Shown here: positions 6,025-11,741 of the stretch, in pieces
Numbering within the stretch: position 1 is the stretch's first letter
How the letters are laid out: the number at the start of each line of letters is the position of its first letter
NCBI GenBank assembly: GCA_937908275.1
Contig: CALERA010000440.1
Location: forward strand, 1-12,465
Length of the DNA stretch: 12,465 bases
Direction of reading: 5' to 3'
Source of the DNA: an uncultured Desulfarculaceae bacterium
Lineage (GTDB): Bacteria; Desulfobacterota; Desulfarculia; Desulfarculales; Desulfarculaceae
Notes under the pieces: generated by a model
What the model was told of the DNA's origin: nothing
The model's input: only the letters and a program-made list of their open reading frames with translations
The model's database searches: none
Translations under genes and position numbers: made by a program

Positions 6025-6966
6025 CTAAAAGCCGCCCGAGGCCCCGCCGCCGCCGCTCATGCCGCCGCCGAAGCCGCCGAAACCGCCGCCAAAGGAATCG
6101 AAGCCCCCGCCCCGGCCGCCGCGACCGCCGCCGCCCAGCATGGAGCCCAGGATCAGGCCGGTGAGCAGGTCGCCGCCGCCCCGGCCGCCAAGACCGCCGC
6201 CCCCGCCCCCGCGCCGGCCGCCCAGGCGCACCAGCAGCCAGAAGACCAGCAGGGCGATGAAGATCCCGCCCAGGCCCCAGCCCGAGGAGCGCTGCTTGGC
6301 CTTGGCCTTGGCTTTGGGTGCGCCGGTCAGCTCCACCCCGGCCGAGGCGGCGATGAGCCGGGCCAGGGCCTGGGAGCCGGCCAGCAGGCCGGGACCGTAT
6401 TGGTTCTGCTTGAGCTGGGGCACCAAATCCTGGTCGCGGACCCGGCCGGCGGCGGCGTCGGTGATCACCCCCTCCAGGCCGTAGCCCACCTCGATGCGCA
6501 AACGGCGCTGGGACACCGCCACCAGGATCAGCACCCCCCGGTCCTCGCCCTTTTTGCCGATGCCCCAGGTCTCGAACAGGCGCACCGCCGCCTCCTCGAT
6601 GGTCTCGTCCTCCAGGGCGGGCAGGGTGGCCACCACCAGGGCGGCCCCGGTCTTCTGCAACAGCTCCTGGCCCAGGGCGTCGATGGCCTGGGCGTATTTG
6701 GGGGGGACCACCTGGGCGTAGTCGGCCAGGGGGGCGGTGGGCCGGGGCCAGTCCCGGGCGGCCAGGGCCGCCGCGGGCAGGGCCAGGCAGAGCGCCAGGG
6801 CCAGGACCAGGGCGGTCAGGCTCCCGGGGCGGGGCCGGGCAGGTGGAGATGGTTTATGAGCCGGAATGACGCGCTCCCCGCGGCCCAAGCGGCCGCCATG
6901 GTCGAGGCCCCGGGCGGGCCTGCCGGTCCCTCCACCGGGTCGAGGATGGCCGGTCGCGCCGACCAT
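6025..6966 (-). CDS. TPM-domain (YgcG-type) membrane protein with Gly-rich C-terminus
   Basis: This 313-residue envelope protein has a hydrophobic segment at 50-66 followed by AALAA/RDW, an apparent Sec signal. The TPM domain spans about 79-207 (PLADYAQVVPP, TGAALVVATLPALEDETIEEAAVRLFETW, GKKGEDRGVLILVAVSQRRLRIEVGYGLEGVITD). A basic linker (KAKAKAKQR) precedes a membrane helix at 232-248, and the Gly/Phe-rich tail (251-313) ends GGGGASGGF. TPM proteins are commonly paired with LemA; proposed roles involve membrane-protein turnover or photosystem repair in plants. The ATG at 6966 follows the dnaJ stop by 3 bp and has an excellent AGGAGGGG upstream, but leaves about 48 polar residues ahead of the signal segment. 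No better start exists; TTG at 6885 is the only alternative. The tail may be cytoplasmic. Confidence 0.9.
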   Translation of the reverse strand: MVGATGHPRPGGGTGRPARGLDHGGRLGRGERVIPAHKPSPPARPRPGSLTALVLALALCLALPAAALAARDWPRPTAPLADYAQVVPPKYAQAIDALGQELLQKTGAALVVATLPALEDETIEEAAVRLFETWGIGKKGEDRGVLILVAVSQRRLRIEVGYGLEGVITDAAAGRVRDQDLVPQLKQNQYGPGLLAGSQALARLIAASAGVELTGAPKAKAKAKQRSSGWGLGGIFIALLVFWLLVRLGGRRGGGGGGLGGRGGGDLLTGLILGSMLGGGGRGGRGGGFDSFGGGFGGFGGGMSGGGGASGGF

Positions 6967-6969
6967 GGT

Positions 6970-7953
6970 CTACAACCCCTCCTGGGCCAACTCCTCCAGA
7001 AGCTCCTTCTGGCGCTTGGTCAGGCGTTCGGGCACCGCCACGTTGACCTTGACATAGAGGTCGCCGCGCTCGGCGCCGTGGAAGTGGGGCAGGCCCTGGC
7101 CGCGCAGGCGCAACCGGGCCCCGTTCTGGGTGCCCTTGGGCACGCGCACGGTGAGGGTCTTGCCCTCCAGGGTGGTGACCTCCAGGCTGGAGCCCAGGGC
7201 GGCCTGGCTGAAGGGCACGTCCCGGGTCAGCTCCAGGTCGTCGCCATCGCGGCGCAGTTGGGGATGGTCCAGCACCCGCACCCGGATGAAGAGGTCGCCG
7301 GCCGGGGCCCCGGGCGCGCCGGGCTCGCCCTTGCCGGCCAGACGCAGCTTCTTGCCGGTGGCGATGCCCGGGGGCACCTTGACGCTGACCCGCTCCACCT
7401 GGCCGCCGCGACGGTAGGAGACCATCTTGGTGGCCCCGTGGAAGACCTCCTCCAGGGTCACCGGCAGCTCGTAGACCAGGTCGGTGCCCCGGGCGGGGCC
7501 GCCCATGCCGGCGTCGCCATAGGCCTGGCCGAAGTCGAAGCCCATGCCGCCCATGTCCGGGCGGGGGCCGCCGCTGTTGAAGGTGTAGGTGCGGAAGCCC
7601 GGCCCCCCGGCCGCGCCCCGGCCACCGCCGCCGCCGAAGATGCGGCTGAAGAAGTCGCCGCCCAGGCCCATCTCGCGCAGGATGTCGTTGAGGTCGCTGC
7701 CCTTGTAGATGTCTTCCTGGCTGTAGCGCTGGCGGAAGCCCTGGCTGCCGAAGGTGTCGTATTCCTTGCGCTTGTTGGGGTCGCTCAAGACGGCGTAGGC
7801 CTCGCCCACCTCCTTGAACTTCTCCTCGGCGTTCTTGTCTTCCTTGTTGCGGTCGGGGTGGTACTTCAGCGCCAGCTTGCGGTAGGCCTTCTTGATCTCC
7901 TCCTGGCTGGCCTTTTTTTCCACCCCCAGAACCTGGTAGTAATCCTTGGCCAT
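6970..7953 (-). CDS. cbpA: Class B J-domain chaperone (CbpA / DnaJ-like)
   Basis: This 327-residue Hsp40 co-chaperone is predicted to stimulate DnaK ATP hydrolysis and present misfolded protein. The J-domain spans 4-70 and has the essential HPD at His32-Pro33-Asp34 (KYHPDRNK) and the helix IV segment FGSQGFRQRY. A Gly/Phe/Met-rich linker runs to about 155. Two beta-sandwich substrate-binding domains follow (VYELPVTLEEVFHGATKMVSY, then GDLFIRVRVLDHPQLRRDGDDLE, KGTQNGARLRLRGQGLPHFHG) and a C-terminal dimerisation helix (LTKRQKELLEELAQ). There is no CxxCxGxG zinc-finger repeat, hence class B rather than true DnaJ. The ATG at 7953 has GGGAG 6 nt upstream. It heads a minus-strand unit with TPM, NTase and LemA, and lies downstream of a strong promoter. 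No dnaK or grpE is in view. Confidence 0.93.
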   Translation of the reverse strand: MAKDYYQVLGVEKKASQEEIKKAYRKLALKYHPDRNKEDKNAEEKFKEVGEAYAVLSDPNKRKEYDTFGSQGFRQRYSQEDIYKGSDLNDILREMGLGGDFFSRIFGGGGGRGAAGGPGFRTYTFNSGGPRPDMGGMGFDFGQAYGDAGMGGPARGTDLVYELPVTLEEVFHGATKMVSYRRGGQVERVSVKVPPGIATGKKLRLAGKGEPGAPGAPAGDLFIRVRVLDHPQLRRDGDDLELTRDVPFSQAALGSSLEVTTLEGKTLTVRVPKGTQNGARLRLRGQGLPHFHGAERGDLYVKVNVAVPERLTKRQKELLEELAQEGL

Positions 7954-7979
7954 CGCGGCTCCCGGCCTCCGGCGCCTGA

Positions 7980-8030
7980 CGCCCGAGTGGAATCGGGCGC
8001 GAGTTTATCCCCCGTCTCCGCTGGGAGACG
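7980..8030 (-). promoter_or_regulatory. Two hairpins in the predicted dnaJ-operon leader
   Basis: The probable 5' untranslated region has two clean stem-loops: 8013-8019 with 8024-8030 (7 bp, 4-nt loop), almost at the predicted transcription start, and 7980-7986 with 7993-7999 (7 bp, 6-nt loop). They do not enclose the ribosome-binding site, so they may stabilise the mRNA. A CIRCE element (GAGTGCTAA arms) is absent. Confidence 0.4.
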
Positions 8031-8040
8031 TAACAAAACA

Positions 8041-8069
8041 ACTATAAGTCGCCCCCCAGGGGCTGTCAA
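8041..8069 (-). promoter_or_regulatory. Strong sigma70-type promoter of the dnaJ-TPM-NTase-lemA operon
   Basis: On the minus strand a perfect TTGACA (8064-8069) lies 17 bp from TATAGT (8041-8046), which differs from TATAAT at one position. Transcription would start near 8034, leaving a leader of about 80 nt. The boxes do not fit the heat-shock sigma32 pattern (CTTGAA and CCCCATnT), so housekeeping expression is inferred. It is the best promoter match in the window. Confidence 0.75.
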
Positions 8070-8141
8070 GGAGCGCTCAGCCGGTTTTGTCCGTAGTCTA
8101 GCGGCCTTGCGATCAGGGGCACCTCGGGGAGCCATCCCTCG

Positions 8142-8238
8142 GCCCCCTCAGGCGAAACCCGCCCGGCGGGTTTCGCCACGCCTTTTTCGGAGGGGGCTTG
8201 GGGGAACCATTTTTGCGCAGCAAAAAGGGTGCCCCCAA
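8142..8238. repeat. Compound nested palindrome between the mauE-like gene and the dnaJ promoter
   Basis: Three inverted repeats are stacked in 97 bp. An outer 8-bp stem (8142-8149 with 8190-8197) encloses a perfect 13-nt inverted repeat with a 1-nt centre (8151-8163 with 8165-8177). Directly adjoining is a 19-nt inverted repeat (8198-8216 with 8220-8238, 17 of 19 paired). Short T and A runs lie between them (8183-8187 and inside the last hairpin). The position, 20 bp past the last stop of the ykgJ-rhodanese-mauE unit, suggests transcription termination, but on the minus strand no hairpin is followed directly by a T run. A repetitive extragenic palindromic element is an alternative. Confidence 0.6.
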
Positions 8239-8257
8239 ATTCTCTTCTTCCCCCCGC

Positions 8258-8710
8258 TCAGGCCCGATCGCCGCCCAGGCGCAGCCAGCGGCCGGGGCGC
8301 AGGACGGTGAAGGTGGCGGGGACCAGGAAGATGATGTCGCGGATGGCGGTTTCGAAGCCGGCCTGGTGGGCGGCGGCCTCGCCGCCGCCGGGGAAGCAGC
8401 CGCAGTCGAAACCGGCTCCGGTGATGCCGGCGTAGATCATCAGGCCGGTGAAGAAGACCAGCAGGGCGCAGGCCCAGAGGGCGGCGGCCCGGGTGAGCAG
8501 GCCCAGGAGGAGCAGCGTGCCGACCAGCATCTCCAGCCAGGCCAGGGAGACGCTGACCGCGTGGACCGCCCAGAGGGGCAGCATGTCGTAGGTGGCCACC
8601 GAGGCGGCGAAATTGGCCGGGTCCCAGACCTTGTCATAGGCCGCGAAGAGAAAGACCCCGGCGGTGATCAACCGGGCCAGCAGGGAGAGCAACTCCAGGA
8701 TGGCGCTCAT
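8258..8710 (-). CDS. MauE/DoxX-like integral membrane protein with CxCF motif
   Basis: This 150-residue protein has four predicted membrane helices at about 5-26, 46-71, 74-96 and 122-137. It resembles the MauE/DoxX group, whose members are linked to disulfide chemistry and maturation of periplasmic redox enzymes. Supporting signs are AGVFLFAAYDKVWDPANFAASVATYDMLP (17-45, the usual 'K..dp..Fa.si.nY..lP' loop after helix 1) and the motif FDCGCFPGG with Cys103/Cys105, followed by ETAIRDIIFLVPA in the last helix. The ATG overlaps the rhodanese-like stop by 4 bp (ATGA), so production is coupled. The CGC pair could be redox-active or metal-binding. No methylamine dehydrogenase genes are visible, so a MauE role in that pathway is not implied. 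Confidence 0.82.
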   Translation of the reverse strand: MSAILELLSLLARLITAGVFLFAAYDKVWDPANFAASVATYDMLPLWAVHAVSVSLAWLEMLVGTLLLLGLLTRAAALWACALLVFFTGLMIYAGITGAGFDCGCFPGGGEAAAHQAGFETAIRDIIFLVPATFTVLRPGRWLRLGGDRA

Positions 8711-9192
8711 GAGGCCGCTCCCCGGCGGGGCCGCTGGATGGGGAAGCCGGATTGCTCCAGGGTCTCCAGGCAGCCCTCGACCACGAAGACCTGGGCGTGA
8801 CCCTGGGCGCGCAGGTGCTGGGCCACCGTGGCGGCGGGGAAGCGGCTGGTGGTCTGGCCGTAGACCACCACGGTCGGGGCCTGGGCGATCAGCGGTTGCA
8901 TCAGGGGATAGAGCTTGGCGATCTCGTCCTGGGGCAGCTTGAGCGCGCCGCGCACCCGGGCCTGGGCGTAGTCGCCGGCCGGGCGGGCGTCGATGAGCAT
9001 GGCCCCGTTCTTGATCTGGGCCAGGGCCTGGTCGCGGGCGATGGGCTGCCAGAGGGGGTGGCTGACCGCCGGGGGCAGCCAACCCAGGCCCTGGGGCATG
9101 ACCAGGTTGAACAACCAGCCCAGGCCCAGGGCGCAGGCCAGGATCAGGGCCATGGGCTTGAGTTGGCGCTTGAGTTCGGGAATGGGGTTCAC
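8707..9192 (-). CDS. Membrane-anchored rhodanese-like protein lacking the catalytic cysteine
   Basis: This 161-residue protein has a short basic N-terminus, a membrane helix at about 13-33 (PMALILACALGLGWLFNLVM) and a rhodanese fold at 50-153, probably periplasmic. Rhodanese hallmarks are AMLIDARPAGDYAQARVRGALKLP (64-87), PTVVVYG (106-112), a helix (FPAATVAQHLRAQGH), VFVVEGCLETL and the closing SGFPIQ. The active-site loop should begin with Cys after VVVY, but here Gly112 occupies that position (VYGQTTSR), so thiosulfate/persulfide transfer by the normal mechanism is unlikely. Cys141 lies elsewhere. The start is GTG at 9192 with a weak GGAAG upstream; ATG at 9153 would delete the positive-inside segment. 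It is preceded 41 bp upstream by the cysteine-cluster gene and overlaps the MauE-like gene. Confidence 0.82.
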   Translation of the reverse strand: MNPIPELKRQLKPMALILACALGLGWLFNLVMPQGLGWLPPAVSHPLWQPIARDQALAQIKNGAMLIDARPAGDYAQARVRGALKLPQDEIAKLYPLMQPLIAQAPTVVVYGQTTSRFPAATVAQHLRAQGHAQVFVVEGCLETLEQSGFPIQRPRRGAAS

Positions 9193-9233
9193 GCCGGCGC
9201 TTCCGGGGTTGGGGTGAGCTTAGCGGGGAAAGT

Positions 9234-9785
9234 CTATGCCGGGTCGGTCCGGGGCGCAAGCGCGGGCGGGTGGGCCTGGTGCTCGGCGGCCAGCTCCTCC
9301 AGGCGGGCGAACAACTCCCGCACCCCGGCCTCGTCCATGCCCAGGCGCTGCATCACCTGACGCCAGGAGCGGGCGCCTTGCTGGGCCAGGCACTGGGGGC
9401 TGCGCAGGACCATCAGCCGTCCGTGGGGGTTGAGACTGAAGGGATAGATGCGGCAATATAACGGACGGGCCCGCTCCGGCAGGCGGCAGCCCCGGGGCCC
9501 CAGGAAGCAGCAGGCGTTGTCCGGGGTCAGGCGCAGGCGCAGGCGGCGACCGCCGGGCATGGTGCGGGGGAAGACCGGGTTGAGGGCGGCCAGGAACTCC
9601 AGGAAGTCGGGCGCGACGCGGTCGGCGACCAGGAAGTCCGCCGGGGCCAGGCCGGAGGCGGCGCTGAGGGCCGCGATCTCCCCGGCGGTGAGGCCGAACA
9701 TGCGCTCGGGTCCCTCGGGGGCCAGGCAGCAGCCTTGTCCAAGGGCGTGGCAGCGGGCGCAGATGGGGTCGGGGCTAGTGTGCAA
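9234..9785 (-). CDS. YkgJ-type cysteine-cluster protein (UPF0153 / zinc-iron chelatase family)
   Basis: This 183-residue predicted metal-binding protein has a first cluster Cys9, Cys12, Cys19, Cys20 (CARCHALGQGCC) and a second Cys92, Cys93, Cys100 and Cys111 (ACCFLGPRGC ... PLYCRIYPF), with another Cys132. The 'CCFL...GC.....RP..CR.YPF' block is the signature of the family, often suggested to ligate Fe-S or Zn; its function is not established. No signal peptide is seen, so it is probably cytosolic. The frame can extend to a TTG at 9818, but that start has no ribosome-binding site and lies upstream of the predicted -10. TTG at 9785 has GGGAGA 5 nt upstream and is preferred. It is probably the first gene of a unit with the rhodanese-like and MauE-like genes, suggesting a thiol or metal theme. 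Confidence 0.85.
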   Translation of the reverse strand: MHTSPDPICARCHALGQGCCLAPEGPERMFGLTAGEIAALSAASGLAPADFLVADRVAPDFLEFLAALNPVFPRTMPGGRRLRLRLTPDNACCFLGPRGCRLPERARPLYCRIYPFSLNPHGRLMVLRSPQCLAQQGARSWRQVMQRLGMDEAGVRELFARLEELAAEHQAHPPALAPRTDPA

Positions 9786-9802
9786 GTGATTCTCCCGGGG
9801 CC

Positions 9803-9831
9803 ATTGTAGCTCCGCCAAAGTTGGCGCACAA
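9803..9831 (-). promoter_or_regulatory. Possible promoter of the cysteine-cluster operon
   Basis: On the minus strand TTGTGC (9826-9831) and TACAAT (9803-9808; one mismatch to consensus) are spaced 17 bp. The start would be close to 9796, giving an extremely short leader before the TTG at 9785. The -35 is weak. Confidence 0.35.
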
Positions 9832-9873
9832 GGATATCCTGGGTGATGCCCGGAGGTTACAGCAACACCCAGG
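9831..9873. repeat. Inverted repeats upstream of the cysteine-cluster operon
   Basis: A 10-bp perfect palindrome AGGATATCCT (9831-9840) overlaps the left arm of an inverted repeat CCTGGGTG (9838-9845) / CACCCAGG (9866-9873) with a 20-nt spacer. They lie just upstream of the putative -35 of the minus-strand promoter and could be an operator or a small RNA structure. Not attributable to a known regulator. Confidence 0.35.
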
Positions 9874-9889
9874 CCAGCGCCCGGAAATC

Positions 9890-9947
9890 CATAGTTACAA
9901 TTTAGCTATAAGCTAGCTTGCAATTGCAAATCCGCTTGTGCTATGAA
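9890..9947 (+). promoter_or_regulatory. AT-rich promoter/operator island upstream of the phenylacetate-CoA ligase gene
   Basis: This is the most AT-rich patch of the window. It contains TTGCAATTGCAA (9918-9929, perfect 12-bp palindrome), AGCTAGCT (9911-9918, palindrome) and a TAGCTATA copy just before it (9904-9910). TTGCAA (9918-9923) with TATGAA (9942-9947), spaced 18 bp and carrying a TGn extension, is a plausible promoter. The palindrome covering the -35 could be a repressor site. The leader to the ATG at 10068 would be about 115 nt. I cannot name the regulator. Confidence 0.4.
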
Positions 9948-10067
9948 GGTGATAGTCCAAACCAAGGTCTTGCCTGAGCGGGGGAGGCCGGCCACGCGGG
10001 GCCGGAATCTTGTGGGTGGCGTACGGTCCGAGCACTGGGAAACACAGCCGTAGGGAGGGCGAACGCG

Positions 10068-11372
10068 ATGGCCATGTGGGAAGAGAAACAAGAAACCATG
10101 TCCGCCGACGAGATGCAGGCCTTCCAGCTAGCCAAGCTGCAGGAGACCGTGGCCTGGGTTTACGAGCGGGTGCCGTTCTACAAGAAGAAACTGGACGAGA
10201 CCGGCCTGAAGCCCGGGGATGTCAAGGCCCTGGAGGACCTGGGCAAGCTGCCCTTCACGGTCAAGACCGACCTGCGCGACAACTATCCTTTCGGCCTGTG
10301 CGCGGTGCCCATGAGCGAGGTGGTGCGGGTGCACGCCAGCAGCGGCACCACCGGCAAACCCATCACCGGCCCCTACACCGCGGAGGACCGGGACGCCTGG
10401 GCCAGCTGCATGGCCCGCAACCTGACCGCCGCCGGCATCACCAAGAATGACATCTTCCAGAACGCCTATGGCATGGGTCTGTTCACCGGCGGCCTGGGCA
10501 TGCACGGCGCGGCGGAAAAGATCGGCTGCACCGTGATCCCGGCCAGCAGCGGCATGACCGAGCGCCAGATCACCCTGATGCGCGATTTCGGCGTCACCGC
10601 CATGGGCTCCACGCCCTCCTACGCCCTGACCATCGCCGAGAAGGCCCGCGACCTGGGGGTGGACCTGCGCGAGCTGCCGATCCGGGTGGGCATCTTCGGG
10701 GCCGAGCCCTGGACCATCGAGATGCGCAAGGAGATCGAGGAGCGCATCGGCATCACCGCCCGGGAGGCCTACGGGCTGACCGAGATGATGGGGCCGGGCG
10801 TGGCCTTTGACTGCGACGCCCAGGACGGCTGGCTGCACGTCAACGAGGACCACATCCTGCCGGAGATCATCGACCCGGTGACCGAGGAGGTGCTGCCCCT
10901 GGGCGAGAAGGGCGAGCTGGTCTTCACCGCCATCCAGCGCCGGGCCATGCCGCTGCTGCGCTACCGCACCCGGGACATCACCCAGCTCAAGCGCGAGAAG
11001 TGCGCCTGCGGCCGGACCCTGATCAAGATGAAGAAGGTCTACGGCCGCAGCGACGACATGCTGATCATCAGCGGGGTCAACGTCTTCCCCAGCCAGATCG
11101 AGTCGCTCTTGCTGGACATGCCCGAGGTGGAGCCCCAGTACGTCCTGATCATCCGCAAGAAGGGCTACCTGGACGCCCTGAGCGTGGACGTGGAGGCCAA
11201 GCCGGAGGTCTACGACCAGGGCGAGGAGAAGCTGCGCGAGGTGGAGGGCAAGATCGAGGGCCGCATCCGGGGCATCATCGGCATCGGGGTCAAGGTGCGC
11301 TGCGTGCCGCCCAAGAGCATCGAGCGCAGCGAGGGCAAGGCCAAGCGCGTCTTCGACGCCCGCAAGCTCTAG
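10068..11372 (+). CDS. paaK: Phenylacetate-CoA ligase (AMP-forming), PaaK family
   Basis: This 434-residue cytosolic adenylate-forming enzyme activates an aryl-acetate with ATP and CoA to the CoA thioester. The length and motifs fit the family: VYERVPFYKKKLDE (31-44), the phosphate-binding loop SSGTTGKP (91-98), GLFTGGLGMHGAAEKIG (137-153), the adenylate motif AYGLTEMMGPG (234-244), RYRTRDI (298-304), GRSDDMLIISGVNVFPSQIE (326-345, hinge) and a C-terminal Lys-bearing EGKAKRVFD (422-430). CACG at 312-315 matches the small Cys-bearing loop in many relatives. The start at 10068 has GGAGGG at 10054-10059, 8 nt upstream. In anaerobes such ligases serve aromatic amino-acid fermentation or aromatic degradation, often beside indolepyruvate:ferredoxin oxidoreductase. 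Here the gene stands alone, with unrelated neighbours on the opposite strand, so the physiological acid is uncertain. Confidence 0.95.
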   Translation: MAMWEEKQETMSADEMQAFQLAKLQETVAWVYERVPFYKKKLDETGLKPGDVKALEDLGKLPFTVKTDLRDNYPFGLCAVPMSEVVRVHASSGTTGKPITGPYTAEDRDAWASCMARNLTAAGITKNDIFQNAYGMGLFTGGLGMHGAAEKIGCTVIPASSGMTERQITLMRDFGVTAMGSTPSYALTIAEKARDLGVDLRELPIRVGIFGAEPWTIEMRKEIEERIGITAREAYGLTEMMGPGVAFDCDAQDGWLHVNEDHILPEIIDPVTEEVLPLGEKGELVFTAIQRRAMPLLRYRTRDITQLKREKCACGRTLIKMKKVYGRSDDMLIISGVNVFPSQIESLLLDMPEVEPQYVLIIRKKGYLDALSVDVEAKPEVYDQGEEKLREVEGKIEGRIRGIIGIGVKVRCVPPKSIERSEGKAKRVFDARKL

Positions 11373-11401
11373 TCTTCCCGGCCGCCCGCGCGCGGCGAAG
11401 C

Positions 11402-11446
11402 GAGAAAAACCACGCCCCGCTCCCGGCCCGCCCGGGGGCGGGGCGT
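11402..11446 (-). terminator. Intrinsic terminator of the three-gene minus-strand unit, possibly bidirectional
   Basis: Stem 11412-11426 with 11432-11446 has 15 pairs including one G-U and a 5-nt loop. On the minus strand it is followed by GGTTTTTCTCG, a good T tract. It lies about 30 bp past the minus-strand stop and 40 bp past the paaK stop. On the plus strand it lacks a T tract, so it would end paaK transcription less well. Confidence 0.8.
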
Positions 11447-11474
11447 TGGCGCTTGGGGCCGATCCGGTCGGCGG

Positions 11475-11741
11475 CTAGGTGTTTTCTTCCAGGGGATAGG
11501 TGTGGGCCAGGACATAGCCCATCTTGAAGGCGGTCTCGCGCAGCATGGCCATCATCAGCCGCCGGGCCTCGGCCAGGGCCCGGACCTGCTCCGGGTCGCC
11601 GCCCTGGGCCAGGCGGGCCTCGGCCCGGGCCAGGCGATGGGCCAGGGCCGCGAAGGTGGGGTCGGCCGCCAGGAAGCGCTCGATGCTCTCGCCCTGGAGG
11701 TCGTAGAGGCGGTGGGCGCGTTGCAGCAGTTCGTGGTCCAT
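11475..11741 (-). CDS. Hypothetical small helical protein, last gene of a three-gene unit
   Basis: This 88-residue protein of unknown function is almost entirely predicted helix and rich in Ala, Leu, Arg and Glu (ERFLAADPTFAALAHRLARAEARL, then PEQVRALAEARRLMMAMLRETAF), with no signal peptide, membrane segment or Cys. It ends HTYPLEENT. An in-frame ATG at 11771 exists, but the ATG at 11741 has GGAGCG 6 nt upstream and overlaps the preceding stop by one base (TGATG), the usual sign of coupled translation. It is followed by a strong terminator. A four-helix or coiled-coil partner of the upstream Cys/His protein is conceivable; nothing in the sequence shows it. Confidence 0.65.
   Translation of the reverse strand: MDHELLQRAHRLYDLQGESIERFLAADPTFAALAHRLARAEARLAQGGDPEQVRALAEARRLMMAMLRETAFKMGYVLAHTYPLEENT

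Noticed and set aside
6040..6240. Dense CCG/GCC triplet repetition resembling a microsatellite
   Set aside because: It is the coding sequence of the Gly-rich tail of the TPM protein, a typical feature of this family.
7954..8070. Heat-shock control (CIRCE or sigma32) of the dnaJ-like gene
   Set aside because: No TTAGCACTC...GAGTGCTAA repeat and no CTTGAA/CCCCATnT pair is present; the visible boxes are sigma70-like.
6400..8310. Long plus-strand open frame of about 630 codons opposite TPM and DnaJ
   Set aside because: Its composition is biased toward Gln, Gly, Ala, Val and Leu, it has no recognisable domain, and it runs through a promoter and palindromes. The opposite strand encodes clear TPM and DnaJ proteins.
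8258..9259. Single 333-residue protein covering the rhodanese-like and MauE-like region in one frame
   Set aside because: The first 183 codons are an Arg/Pro/Gly-rich shadow of the rhodanese-like gene. The real start is the ATG at 8710, which overlaps the rhodanese stop.
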